From: Ophioceras dolichostomum
Taxonomy: Eukaryota; Ascomycota; Sordariomycetes; Magnaporthales; Ophioceraceae
NCBI GenBank assembly: GCA_003049485.1
Contig: PYST01000005.1
Location: forward strand, 246,463-310,462
DNA length: 64,000 nt
Reading direction: 5' to 3'
A model generated the notes under the pieces. It was not told where the DNA came from. It did no database searches and saw nothing but the letters and a program-made list of their open reading frames with translations. Of the stretch, positions 25,444 to 38,708 are shown in pieces. Positions within the stretch are counted from its first letter, which is position 1. Each line of letters opens with the position of its first letter. Both the position numbers and the translations under genes were made by a program.

Positions 25444-27530
25444 TTACCGGCTCACCGGCTGGATGGCAGGCCAGTACTGCATAACCACAAGCTTGAGCTC
25501 ACCGTAGCTCTGAGACTCCCAAATTTCGGTTGATTGTCCAACTTGTCAAGGGCGATCTGGGCTGGAATGTCCCAGAAGGGCACGTCGCCCTTGTCCTCCC
25601 ACGGTCGTCTGGCACAACAAGTATGACGAAGCTCAAGATCATCGAAAGTGGCGCGGCGAAGTGCGTCGATGATGAGAGTCTTCGCGTGGTTTAGCTTCCC
25701 GATGTCCTCCAGAGCCTTGATCCAGAGCATGATCCGAAATGACGGTACCCTTGGCCCCTTTCGCTGGTAGCGGCTTTCACGGAATGGGGCGATGAGGGGG
25801 TGCCGACTGGAAGGCAAACAACCCCCGGGTGAGCAAGGGCAAGTGCAGAACTCGTCACCAGTCGATGGATTAGCGTCTCGGGCAAGAAGGAGCTTCAAAC
25901 AGCCATAGTAGCCCTTTAGCTCCTGCCAAGTGTCTCTGTATGTGCACGTTAGCCCCTGCTCGCATTCCTCTGCCATATGGCGAAGGACGGTATTTCCATC
26001 CAACTCTCGAATGTTAGGGTCTGCTCCTCGTTCGAGTAGTTCGGCAAAGATCTCCGGATCCCATAGATGACGGAAGCTGAACAGAGAGCGCTCTCCATAT
26101 CCGTTCGAGGGATTGCAATCAGTGAAGCCCAGAAGCAGGGCTAATTCCGCGATAATGCGCGGTCTTGTTGGTCGGGGCGTTCGACCAACAATTCCAGGAA
26201 CGCTGGGCTCGGGTCTCTGAATTCCTGCGCACACCGAGCGACGAGGCGAAGGTCCCATGCGACGCGGCAGGGTTCGTAATGCGGTCCATCCGATTTGGCG
26301 ATCCGTGAAAGTATACGCTGCAGCTGATCATGCGTGCTGGCCAGATCTAGTAAGCTCCATACAACTGGCCACTGTCGCAACTGCGCCGCGTACTCGATGG
26401 AGTCCCATTCCCAGGATTTGGTGCCTGAATCTAAAAGAAATATGTCCGCCCCCGCCTTCACGAGAACGGCCACGCTTTCCACGAAGCCTTTAGCAGCCGC
26501 GTACATGAGCGCAGTTGCGCCATTCCTATCCACGATGTCGACAGGGTAACCTGCGTCGAGGATCGTGGCTAGCTTGGCAGGGCAGTTGATGGCGAGGTGA
26601 AGAGGTGTTTGGCCAAGGAAATTTCTGTTGGTCTCAGGTCGGCCGTGGTTTCGAAGCACTGCTTTTAGGTCTGCTGGAGACGAGTGCATAACAGCCCAGT
26701 GTAGCTCGCTTGTGCGCCCAAACTCTGCAAATCGATACTATTAAAATCTCGGACGTACGGAGGACAACGTGAGGAACGGCTTACCGGGATTCAACTTTGT
26801 TAAAATACCGAGAAATTTGAGATAGAGCGGATCCCGCTCGAACGTGGGATGGTAGAGAGAGGGGTTGAAATCTCCGAAGTTGTCGTAATGGCGGTGGGAT
26901 ACTCGGCGATATGGTTTCGGCCACGATTCGAAAGGTGGTGAGGGCACTTTCCCTAGATGATCTAGACCGATTCCTAGATTGATTATGCCTTGCAGTGCAG
27001 GAATACCGCAATGAGGCAGCGATGCCAACCTAATTAGGAAGCTGCAAGGGCTTTTTAATGTGTTGTATTGAGACCTAAAGTTGATCGGCACTCAAATGAT
27101 AGAAACTGTATCGCACTTACCCTAGGGAGTCGAGTCCCGTCGTAACGTGAAGCTCTTTAACCAGAACCTCACAAAGTTTGAGCTGCCACGATGGGTGTCT
27201 CCAGATCGTCGCGAATGTGAATAGGTACTGTGGGACGTTCGTTAATGCTCAATGCTTCAAAGTCAAGGCAAGCATGGCAGAGCAATCTTATCTCGATAAA
27301 TCCGACTCCCGCTAGGTTGATATAGTTGCGGAATGTCGGGTCCGTTTTCGAGAGCGTTCTTAACCCATCCACTGCCATTTGAAAAGTACAACCAGCCCTA
27401 TAGTCGAAAACCTCCGGAGTATGGCAAATCCAGGAAATGTAAATTCGACGACTTTTTGCACTTCCAGGGCCGGTCTAAACGAAAATTTTCCCGCTTCCAA
27501 ATCCAAGTCCAACCCCAAAAAGACGGCGAC
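25444..27530 (-). pseudogene. Ankyrin-repeat protein, frameshifted paralogue of the 58.7-62.3 kb gene
   Basis: Segment by segment the minus strand matches the intact gene at 58654-62282. LGLDLDLEAGKFSFRPALE and VQKVVEFTFPGFAI match exon 2. GLRTLSKTDPTFRNY matches the end of exon 2. WQLKLCEVLVKELHVTTGLD followed by gtaagt matches exon 3. LGIGLDHLGKVPSPPFESWP followed by gtaagc matches exon 4. RNFLGQTPLHLAINCPAKL, DRNGATALMYAAAKGF and CTCPCSPGGCLPS match exon 5. At least three frame changes break it: near 27415, near 26160-26210 (between the 'FLELLVERPDQ' and 'AELALLLGFTDCN' frames) and near 25530 (before STEIWESQSYGELKLVVMQY). The N-terminal STAND-N exon is missing. Intron positions and phases are conserved, so this is a decayed genomic duplicate and not a retrocopy. 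Confidence 0.8.
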
Positions 27531-30144
27531 AAGGACTCACCTTCAGCAGCGTGACATGAAGGTATAAATAGGCGCTACATACTATCCACCTGCAGGTCGG
27601 TGCTGGAAAGCTGGCTACCTACCTAAGAACATCCATCTTGCTAGTGGCGCGCCTCGACGGCCGCCTAGCATGGTACTGGGACGACATCAAAGCGAGGTAG
27701 ATGTCGCCACAGCATCGATCAGCAACACCCAGCTCAGTAACCTAAGTAGGTCAAATCACCGAGGTCGCTGCCGTTCACTCGCGCACTGACTGTGAAAGCC
27801 CTTAAAACGGAAGATCTGGGAGGCACGACGGTACGAAAGGCAGCCATAAGAGCATTAGTTCTGCTACAAGGGATGTCATGCACCAACGGTCACTAGTAGT
27901 ATATGCAATCTGATGACCCAGTACAGCTTTTCTTCCTAGAGCATGTATAGCTGAACCGCCCTTGTGCGACAAAGATGAACTCGCTCAGGCTCTCACACGC
28001 ACACGGACAGACAAGGCTACTAGTACACAACCAGTCACGGGAACAGCAATGACGGCGAGCAAAGAAACTCGGCACAAGCGCAGAACACCGTCCGAGGCTT
28101 GAATGAGTATATTCCCCAGGGCTTGTAGGCACCTACACCCCCGGCCAGATATCTAAATACTGACTTCCCATCCCATCTCATCCCATCCATAGCCACAAGG
28201 AAAGGAATTGTGCGTGCGCCCGAGGCAATCTCTGGAAAATCTATCTCCCCATCACGATCCATCATCAACCGTTTTTTCTTCGTCATCGACCCTCCTCCCT
28301 TTGCACGAAGTAAAATTGAAAGAAGCCAACCCGGACGCCAGATAGAGAACGACAGCCTCCTTTCGTAAAACTGCATGATTGCGTCCCAATGGCCTTTGAC
28401 TTGCCTGCCGATGCCCAAGCCCGCCCGCCCGCTCCAAGGGGGGCAAGGAGAGACCGACAGAAGCCAGAAACTCGTTGGCCGCCCATGAACCAACCCACTA
28501 ACGAAGTCTTGCGGTGCAAAGCTGTACATGAGAGACGAGGGGGGAGAGAGAGAATGGTCAGAAAGACGCAGCTCTGTTGATGTACTCCTTAATCACCATA
28601 AGTGACCATAAGTAAATAATAAAAATAAAGGGTCCAGATCTCGTCGTGTTTGATGCTTGTTCTGCCCTCTAGCGGGCAATAGTAAAAGATACAAAGTTGA
28701 TTGGTAGCATGCCCGAGTGAAGAGCGAGAAGCAAGGAGGGCGTGAACCTAGAGCAGTGTAATAAGAAGTGTGTTGCGATTTTTTTTCCTCTCCCATTCTG
28801 TTCCGATTTCCCCAATTTTCCACCGCTCGCTCCTCATCCTGTTGTATTCCTCTGACCAGACATCCATCCATCCACCCCCCCTTTTCTGTACGTTGGTGTT
28901 GCCAGTGAGGCGAAGATATCGTTTCTTGTGCTTTTCTGTGTTTTTGGTTGCTTTTAATGTGCCTTGAGGGGGCAACGGTGTTGGTACAGAACAAGCTTTT
29001 GAGGGAGCAGGCGCGGGATGTTTGCGGAGACAGCAACAGCAGTTGAGCAAAGCAGTAGAAGTAGGGCGAGCGAGTGAGCATCAACGAGTTCCAAGGGGGG
29101 GAGAGAGTGAGGCCCCCGAAGGAATAGATAGCAAGGCAAGGCAAGGCAACACACGATCGAACTAACAGAACGTAAAGCGCACAAAATGATAAGAATCAAG
29201 TCCAAGTTGGGTCAGTTAAGGTATAGAATAGAAAGGAAAGATCCGCAATGAAGCGAAGGTGGTGTAACAAGTAAAAAGCAACAAACAGGAGGAGAGGGAA
29301 GCCAAGAAAAACGCAGGGATGTATGTGTGTGATGATAATTATGCCCCTTTTGGTCGTCGTTGGATGGTTCATTAATTCTGATGATGTGTGTGATAGCTTT
29401 TCCCCTTTCCTCCTCCCCTCCTCCCTTCCGACTAACAAACAAGCAAGCGATTTTTTGTGTGTAACTTGGAACTGAACTGAACTGAATCTGACGTGGATCG
29501 TGGTTTGTTGTGTAAAAAGACTCCTCCCCTTTCCCTTTCCTTGATCCCTTTCCTTTGCATCCGTTTTCCCTTTGGTGTTTGTTTGTGTGAAACCCAGTCA
29601 GTCCGTTTTCCTCCCTTCCCTTCCCTAAGATAAATCAATCAATCAATCAATCAATAATAGTGTGGTAGTAAAGCGGACAGGAAGAAAGAGAACAAAGGAA
29701 AATAGTGGAGAAAAGAGAGGAAAGAAAGAAACAAATGGTAAATAGTGACAGGAATGGAAAGACAAATAAATATGGGGTATCAATTGAATCGTTAGGAGAG
29801 AGAGAGAGACAGAGATAAGAGCGAGAAAGAAGATAATAGAACCATGGATAAGAAGAAACTTGAGAAGCGTCGCGAAGTCGGGATGCACGCGCGGTTGGGG
29901 TGCGTGTCGTGCGAGTAGGCTGGTTGGTTGGTTGGTGAGCGGGAGAGACAGATCGCCGAAGCAGCTTTTTCTAGTAAATACATGTCGAAGACGCGAGTCG
30001 ATAGTAACAGTGTAATAGTAGTAGCAATAGTGACAGTGTATGTGTATGTGTGTGTAGTAGGGAGGTTCTTTCGTTTCGTTCGATAGTGCATGTGCATCTT
30101 GCATCGTGCATCGTATGTCGTGTGTGTCGTCGTGCGGCGCGTCC
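27531..30144. other. Intergenic: 3' flank of the RasGEF gene
   Basis: About 2.6 kb between the ankyrin pseudogene and the RasGEF stop codon. The stretch from about 28600 to 30100 is A/G- and T/C-rich with short AATC and GA repeats, which fits a long 3' UTR. No gene is supported. Confidence 0.45.
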
Positions 30145-33100
30145 TCAAGCGCTGGCAGTGTTGTGCGCGGCGCCGCCTCCTCCACGCATCCACCCAAACA
30201 GATCCGTCCTCTGTGGAGCGTGCTGCTGATGCTGCTGCTGCTGCTGCTGGTTGTGGTTGTGGTGCGGATCTCTCGCGGCAGCAGCCGAGGCGACCGAGGC
30301 AGCCGGGTGGCTGATGGAGGCAGAAGCAGCCGCCACGGGCGTGGCCTCGATCGGGGTGCGCAGCATCTGCGTCTCGCGGGGCTCCAGGAGCAGACTCTTG
30401 CGGTAGTACGAGACCTGCACGTTGTTGCCGGGCGTCTCCAGCTCGCGGACCCTCACGACCTGCGCCTGCATCCACTCCTGCAGCTCCGGGATCTCGGTCA
30501 GGCGGTACGGGATCTGGAAGCGCTGCAGCTCGCCGATGATCTTGGCCGTGCGGGTGTGCTTGTCGAAGTTGACCACGGTCAACCCGGACGACTCGCCGCT
30601 GCCGCCGTCCGTACCGGGCAGCTGCTTGGTGGGCGGGTTGCCGATGTCGACAAAGGTCAGGTCCGTGAGGAACATGCCCAGGAAGGGCAGGCAGGGCGGG
30701 ACGTGGTCGTGCAGGCGCGCGCGGAGGACCTTGTGGTTCTGCGACGGCTCCACGACGCCCTGCAGCTGCTTGAGCAGCTCACGGCGGCGGGGCGAGACGA
30801 CCTCCCACGTGCGGCGGAGGCGCGTGATGGTCGAGCTGTTGAGGCTGCAGATGATGGCCATCAGGGCGTCGTAGTTGTTGAGCTCGTGGCACTGGTGCGC
30901 GATCTTGATCCACTGCTTGATCACGGCCGCGCGCTTCTTGACCTCGTTGTAGTGCAGGATCGTGTCCGCGACGAGGTTCGACAGGTCGGTGGACAGGCTG
31001 GACATGGCCTTCACGTTGGGCGCGTCAACGCCGCCCTTCTTCATCCACTGGGAGCCCAGCAGCTCCTCGGGCATGATGGAGCAGAAGATGGACATCTGCC
31101 GCACCGTGAGCTGGCGCGCGATCTCGAGCGGCTCGAAGTCGAGGATGGTCGGGCAGCTGCCTCCCGCGCGCCAGTTGGCGAGCGCGTGCGCCTGGCTCTT
31201 GGTGAAGACCGTGGCGGGCAGGGGAGTGTCGGCGGGCACGTACTGCGAGATGGACGTGTTCGTCTTGCCCATCGACGAGACGAGACGGGGCACGAGCGTG
31301 CCGTCGGCCGAGGAGACGCGCTGCACCAGCTCGAGGATGCGGCGGCCGGCAGAGGGTAGGATCGAGCCCAGCTTGTAGTTCGCGAAGGGCTCGATCAGGA
31401 TCAGGGCGTCCCGATCGGTCTCGTCGCGCCAGTGCGACTCCAGCCACCCCTTGAACACGTTGTACACCCGCAGGCGGACGGGGCCGGCCATGTGTGGGGA
31501 GTCGCCGACATAGTCGAAGCGCTCGATCAGGGACTCGGCCAGCTTCATCGGAGTGCAGAACAGGCGGAAGGTGAGGTAGAAGGTCGACACAAACATGGCA
31601 TCGGGGGTAGACTCGTGCGTGGTGAGGCGCTCAACCAGGGCGGGAAGCGAGCCGCCCGTGACCTGGCCCTCCTTGTTGAACATGAGCTCGTGGGCGAAGG
31701 TCTTCTCCAGCAGCTTCGACTCGACGTCCTCGACCTCCTCGGCGAGGGTGGCGCTGCCGGTGGCACTGCCGGTGGCGCTGAGCTCGGACAGCGAGGGCTG
31801 CTTGGCCATCATGGCGTTGTCCGGGGTGGTGGCACGGGTCGAGGTCTGTGACACCAGGCTGGACTCCGAGTCGCGGCTCAGGTACGTGCTACCGGTGCCG
31901 GTGCTGGAGGCCGTCATGCTCTCGGACCTGAAGGACGAGTGCGAGTGGTACTCGCTGTCGTTGCCGGCCGAGTGCTCTGACGGGCTGTACTCCTCCTGGG
32001 CGAGCAGCGACGTGGACAGTTTCGGCAGCGGAGGCAGCACGGGCCGCAGGGACGACACCGATGACGCGATGCTGGAAAGGCCATCGTCCATGACCAGCGA
32101 TTGCGGCCGAGAGGGGAGCGAGGGCGGAGGCGAAGGTTGCAGGCGACGCGGCGGCTGCAGCTCCTCGTCTCGTAACACGCCCTGTTGCTGCTGGTGCTGG
32201 TGCTGGTGCTGGTGGTGCTGCTGATGTGGCACCTGCGGCAGGGGCTTGTCGATCGACATGTTAACCGACAAATTGTTCGCCGTCCGCACACTAGGCGTGG
32301 GAGTCGGCGCTGAGCGGGAAGCAGCCGACATGTCGTCCGACACAGCCGATGAGACAATCGACTCAGCGTAGCCAACTGTTGGCTCGATGGCGCCGCCGCC
32401 GCTGCTGCTGCTGCCGGCCGCCGAAGTCGAGGCCGACATCTTGCTGATCCGGTCTTGGTCTCGGGAGGCGCTGTCCCTCTCTCTGTCGTCGACCGAGGCG
32501 ATCTCGAGGAACGACAGGTCCATGTCGAGACCCGAGGCGCCATGCTCGAACTCGAACTCGAAGTCGCCGATGCGCTCGATGAACCACTTCGTCTTGGCCA
32601 CGCACTCGCCCGTGGCCCGCACGCAGCCGGTGGCGGCATACAGCAGGCGGCTGTTATCCTGCGGTACGATGACGTCCTCGGTCTCGGGCCCGTGGAATGC
32701 TAGGATGTCGCGGGCGGCGTGCACCAGGTCGCGGAGCCGGTCGTACATGGCGGCACGGTACTCCTCGAGCATGTCCCGGCTCAGGTGGTTGTGGGCGCAG
32801 ACGACGTCCACCACGACCAGCAGCTCGCCGCCAGACGTGGCCGACTGCTTGATCGCCAGGGCCAGGTGCGGCCGAGACTGCGACTGGAGGTGAAGCCGTC
32901 CGATGAAAGAGCCGAGGTACGACAGGAAGGTGTCATGGCCGTCGCTCAGACGCTGCGACACCAAATTCTGCGGTTGCGAAAGCGACGAAGGTCCTGCCAG
33001 CGAGACACGGTGTGATAGCGTAGAGGAGAGGCGGTGCACAACTGTCGGACTGTTCTGAGACAGCCGCCGTTGGTAATTTGTAACTGCTGTGTTAGCACCA

Positions 33101-34621
33101 GCGCCGGTGGGTGACATGAGAGAGGACACGCGTTTGTTGAAAGGTTGTTGTTGTGGTTGCTGCTGCTGCTGCGTTTGTAATTGCGTTTTCCCGTAGTAGT
33201 AGCTCTGGTAGTCGTCAGAGGCTGTGGTCGAGGCGTTTGCAGTGGTTGAAGCGTTTGTCGTCACAGCTGTGCCTGGCTGTGGCGCCCCACTGGCGGCTGT
33301 TCTGCCATTTCCGTCAGAGCCTGAACGGAGAGCTGCATCACTAGCGCCCGCCGCACCCGCCGCCCTCCGCGCTGCGGCAGGTGTTGCCGGTTGGTAACTT
33401 GAACCTTGCTGCTGCTGCTGCTGCTTCTGTTGTTGGTCGAACGTTGTCGAATCAGCAGGCGGCGTCGGTGGCACGTAGGGCTCCTCCAGCACTGTCGCCA
33501 TGACCGTCACAGCTGGCGCCCGATTCCTCCTGTCCTCGTCCAGGATGTCCAAGAAGCGTGTGCCCTTGGTTACAATCTTGAACGCCTTCAGGATCATTTC
33601 GTCGACGATGTCATTGACATCTTCGGTTGGCTCAGCGGTCCGCTGGTGCTCTTGCAGCCGCTTTGCCGTCTTGACCAATGACGAAAGTTCCGACAGCAGC
33701 GACTTTCGGCTCCGGCGCAGGCCATCGTGGCGCTGGACTAGAGCCGACTCCCGCGTCAAGCAGTGGGTTCGTTCCTGTTAAAATCGCACGCGCGAACAGC
33801 GAATCGCGTTAGAGCATTGTTTCCTACAGAATCCGGGGACATCTGGATTATCTGGATTTTCTGGATTATCTGGGGACAGAGCGGGATGGATAGAAAGAAA
33901 GAAATCCGGGTAAAGTGGTTTTGTGCGGGTGCGGGGGGGCTGGAGCGGGCTGGGAGCAAGCCGGCGGCATCGTATCGACAGAGCGACCTACCAGGAGATA
34001 CCGCACACCGGCAATAATCCCCTTCATGAACTCCTGGTTGCCGAAGATTTCGCTGTCGTTGACGGCCGTACTCCTCAGCAAATCCCAAAAGTTCAGCAGG
34101 GCCGCGAGCAGGTTCCTCATCTCCTCCGGATCGTAGGCTTCGCAGTAATTCGTTGGCAGCCAGCCCCGCGCACCGGAGACCAGCAGGGTTCCGTCAGCCC
34201 AGCCGTTTGTGTGTATCGAGTGCACCAACACCACATCCCCCTCGTTCAACGGCAGTGTGACGGTAGAGTCGGACATGGCGTAGCTCGGGTGGAAATGGTA
34301 GAAGGCCCGCAGGAAGTTGTGGAAGACGGGCGGGTTCGCCGCCGCCGTCCCCGACAGATCTTCCTGCGAGCCATTGGGCGTCGCGGGCGGAGTCATCTGC
34401 TGCTGCTGCTGCTGCTGTTGTTGTTGCTGCTGTTGTGAGTAGGACGACGATAGCTCCTGTTGTTGTTGTTGCTGCTGCTGCGGCTGCTGCTCGGTCGTGG
34501 CGATCGACGAGGAAGAAGAAAAGCCATTGTCTGGCACAGAAGCTGAGCGAGTAGTCTTCTGTATGCTGAGAGGGGCCACTTGCAGGCTCGCACGCATGGA
34601 ATGGTCGCCCAGCATTACCAT
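30145..34621 (-). CDS. CDC25: Cdc25-type Ras guanine-nucleotide exchange factor (SH3-RasGEF_N-RasGEF)
   Basis: Exon 1 is 34621-33992 and exon 2 is 33774-30145, separated by a 217-bp intron (gtaggt ... ttttaacag), giving about 1,419 aa. The join reads GVRYLL|ERTHCLTRES in frame. Residues 43-75 are glutamine-rich with two polyQ blocks. Residues 104-165 form an SH3 domain (FLRAFYHFHPSYAMSD ... LNEGDVVLVHS ... ARGWLPTNYCE). A long disordered Ser/Gln region follows. RasGEF_N lies at about 890-990 (LLEKTFAHELMFNKEGQV ... STFYLTFRLFCTP) and the catalytic RasGEF domain at about 1088-1320 (EPLEIARQLTVRQMSIFC ... LPFLGMFLTDLTFVDIGNPP). The architecture is that of yeast Cdc25/fission yeast Ste6 and their filamentous homologues, which load GTP onto Ras at the plasma membrane upstream of cAMP/MAPK signalling. 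The C-terminus adds a second His/Gln-rich stretch. A very long ORF-poor region lies upstream. Confidence 0.93.
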
Positions 34622-37600
34622 GGCTGCTCAATGCGTGTGGGGACGAACATGGGAAGCGAGTTCGGGAGGGACTGAATATACTTAGGCCGTTCGTAGGCCT
34701 AAGGCTGGGATCGAAGAGTCGAGTCGAGTCGGGTCGAGTCGACGTTCGACGTGCGAGGTTGGACGTTCGGGCGGCGACCTGTTCCAACCGTCCCAAATCC
34801 TGCCCTTCTTGGGGTCCGGTCGGTCGAGATCCTTGGTCGAGCCCAGAAAGGACGATTCTGCGTGGTCTCTTTGTGCACTCTATTCCTTATGGACGGACAC
34901 TCCTGGGTATGGAGGGTTCAGGTCGTTTCAGCGTTCAATTTCCTTTTTTTTTTCTTTTCTAGTAATGGGAATCGAGCGAAAAAGAGAGAGAGAGAGAGAG
35001 TTCGGGGTCCCAACAGACGGTGAAGGGAAGAAAAGGACGGACGAATATCGGGTCGCGGGCTTGTTGCTCCACAAGGACAGGCAGAGAGTGGCCCGGCACA
35101 ACAGTAAAGAACAGGGAGGAAAACGAGGTAGAGACTGAATAGTAGATTGAACAGACGAAGGACGGGTCACGAAGAAGCCGAAACAAAGTCACAACCTCAT
35201 GACACTGGGACTGGACAATCGACAAGGTGCAAGTTGCAAGTTGCAAGGTGCAGGGTGGGTTTGTTTTGGCAGCAGAGGACAGCAAAGAAAGTGGCCGGGA
35301 GGTAGGGTTCATGTAAAGGACTGAGGAGTGCAAGTACATGTACGTGCAGAGTGGTACAAGAACATACAATGTAGTAGTGATCGGGGTCGGGTCGGGTCGG
35401 TAGTCGTGCACACAAGAGGAGGAGCCAGGGCCCTTCTTCCTTCTCTCTCTCTCTTTCTCTCGACAAGGGAAGGGGGAGGGGCGAAAGCGGGAATGTCATG
35501 GGTGGGTTGAAAACCATAACTCGGGATGGATTGCATTCGCTGTTGCTTGTGTCCTGTGCGTTGCGTGCGTGCCTGGATAGCTGCATTCCAGGAAGGCCTA
35601 CCCTGCCCTGCCGGGGGTGCGAGAGCTCAAGCCTCGAGGTTTCGGGTTCGACCCAGCACAGCACACCCCCCCTAGTCCGAGAGTGCAGCTCGTGCAGATA
35701 TGCGAAAAAGCCACACACGCCCCCCTACCACTTCCTCTCTACCTCAACTCCTTCTTGCGGCTTCCCTGCCAAGCTGCTGCCCTGCCCCTGGTCGACATCC
35801 GCCTGCCTGTCCGCCAAAAAAATGGGGAAGCCACTATCCTGGCAACCTGGCTGCCACCACACACACCCACCACTTCTTTCCTTTTCGTTGCCCTTTTGCT
35901 ACCCTCTTGCCTTCCTCCCTGGCCTGTCTTGCCTGTCGGGGTGACACCGTAACCGACTTGCCGGCCTGTCTTGCTCTCGTTGGCTCTTGTCCTCCTCATC
36001 ATCCTCATGACCGCCTAGCGCGCCTTCTGATCGTTGGAATCACTCTTTCCCGCCTTGTTGAATCGAACCTGCCCGTTGCTATGGAATTTGGGTTTTTGCG
36101 GGTTGCAGCGGTCGATCTCGAGCTGCTGGTGGCGGGGTCAGCTCAGGTGGGTGACACGGGCAGCATCTCGATTTTTTTGGTCTTGCTTCTCTGCTGGCTG
36201 GCTGTGCTGCTCCGTCAACCGGCAGTACTGTCAACAGTACCACAGTACGCATGGGAAGGGAGAGAATGGAAAGTCAAGCCGACAGTGCGTAAAAAAGCTT
36301 ATAGCCGCATCGAGACATCATACATGCAATGTTTTCCTCTCCCTCGGGCTCCCTCTCTTTATCGGTCTGACATGTCACGAATGGGATCATGGCGAGGTGG
36401 GGGATTATTGGGAATAGGAATAGCAAAGGAAGGTGCTCACTCCATAATTCCCATATTCTCATCGTCACGACATCATCCTTCCCCCTATTGTTGCCGCTGA
36501 ACCAATGCTGCAACGCCGCCCAATATGACCCTATTTCCAGGTCCACAATCTTAATGTTGATTACCACCAGCACCATCAAACTGCCAACTTTTTACCTTAG
36601 CTTCGTCGCCATCCAGTTAGTTCCTCTCGTGGTGCCGTACGTTAGACGCGAGCGGTGGCAAGACCAGGAGAAAGACACGAAGGAAAAAGAAGGGAGCGTT
36701 GAAAAGGCGCTGGCGCCGGCGTCTTGCTGTTCTCTGCTGGTGTCTGGTCTCTCTCCCTTTCCCCTGCTAAGAAACAGCGAGCTTGCCTGCGCAGCCAGCA
36801 GCAGGTGGTTTTCCCCCAACTTGTGAACGTTGTTCGCTAGCTTCACCCCACCCCCCTTACACAAGTTCACGGTTTGGTGGAGATGCAGGGGTTGATTGCC
36901 AACTGGTCCAGAGGCCGGGGTTCTTTCCGACCCACAGAGATGCTTCCACCCGTGAAGCTCCCTGTCCTTTTTCTTCAATCTTGTCTTTTTTTTCCCCCTC
37001 TCTTCGTCCTGTTTTTCAGTCGCAAAGCTGACAGGGATGGCGACTTCCTTCTCCCTCTCCTCGATCGTTGGGGATGCAATGCAAAGCACCTACCAACCTG
37101 CCATCAGCAGCACGTCCCTTTTTCCTGCCTGTTGCCTTGGGTGGTGAACTTTGCCGTCATCATGGCCCTTGCTTAGGGTCCTCTTGACCCCATGAGAATC
37201 GAAGCCGCCCCAGATCTGGGTGAGTCGGCGTCGAGCAAGCGAAGCGACCCAGCAGGGGATACCAATTTCGGGTCCATTCACCGAAAGTTCGAAGTGGCCT
37301 CTTTCCTCTTCTTCCCCCAGTTCCCAGTGGAGAGGCACCGACCTAGCGTAGGTGGGCGTGAGAGGCGGACGCTGTCGGCCCCAAACCCCCGTTGCTGGCA
37401 GGTTCCGGCAGGCTCTGGCAGACTGGCATGTTACCAGCTCGGTGGAAACGAGATTGATTAGCTCCCTCCATTGCCCCTTCTCCCGCCAACGCCGCCTGAC
37501 CTCGCCATTGTGGAATATTCCTCAACCACGACCGAACCCGCCTCCTCGGGAGAACAGGGAGATGGACCTCGGTGGGTGATATCTGGATGGAGTCAGACAT

Positions 37601-38657
37601 GTCGGCGTGGGGCGAGAGCGTAGGAGGCGCGAACTCGATCGACACTGTGGCGCTGCATCAGGGGACCTGACAGAATCAAGTGCTATGCTTGAGCTTCAAT
37701 CGACTTCAATGGGCATATTTTGCCCTGTGGAATGAACACTGCCCATGTGATTCGACGCAAGGGAGCATGCTAGCTGCTATGCTAGCTGTTGATACAGACA
37801 AGAGACCTCACAATGCCAATATCAGAAGACCGCTTGTTTCAATTGTTCAAGTGGTCATGAGGGACATCAAGACATGTGTTTCCAGCTTCTTGTCGTATCA
37901 AGCAGGGCGAACGAGCGGCAGCTGCAGAGGCAGAAGATTGTTGCCCGAGAAGAGAGCACTTCTCCCTCACTCGCCGCCGTAAACAGCCAATGGCTCCTGC
38001 CGATGAAGCCGTGCCGTCGAGTTGGAAGGTGCTGTCTGTACCAATGCTCCTCGGCTCGCGCAGCCTATGTCAGTCCGTCGAGGTCATGACTCCCGTCCTT
38101 CAACAAGAGGCCCTGCCCCGCTCCTCGCCGCCCCACGTGCTATTAGTGGCAGCGAGGGCGCGGCTTCCGAGACGCGATGCTCAGGAGGACGAAGGAAGTA
38201 TCGAGTCAAGGAAAAGTCAAACTCAATCGTCAGCGAGGCGAGGTGGATTATGTAGCAAATACGGGACGCAAAGCAACGCAAGGCGACGTTAAGGTATTGT
38301 CAGGAAAAAATTGATTAGGGCCACGTGGATTACGCACAAACGGCAGGGCGAGGGCAAAGTAGGGGGAGGGAGGGAGGTCAACGACACAGGGGCCTGCATA
38401 TTCTGATCTTGGAAGAGGCCAGTCAACGTCCAGATGACACTCAGCAACGCCCCCAAAATCGATTATTGCATATTCCCATATCTCACGGCGTCGTCGTAAA
38501 CCACATCATCCTCCCACCGACATACCTAGGTAACCATCCCCATCCGAGACATCATCGCCCGCCTATCTGGTCTAGGCCTGGGCCCCGGCCGAGCGCTGCC
38601 GTTCGAGTCACCACCACGAAAGGTCCGCTCGTTCGTCAAACAACGGCCAACGGACAA

Positions 38658-38677
38658 ACACACACACACACACACAG

Positions 38678-38706
<29 letters not shown>
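38658..38706 (+). repeat. (AC)n microsatellite
   Basis: About 24 AC units with a single GA interruption near the middle. Confidence 0.95.

Positions 38707-38708
<2 letters not shown>

Noticed and set aside
30106..31359. 417-aa plus-strand ORF
   Set aside because: It is antisense to the RasGEF catalytic domain.
35640..35660. GGGTTCGACCC, resembling a tRNA T-loop
   Set aside because: No matching acceptor stem, anticodon arm or D-arm could be folded around it.
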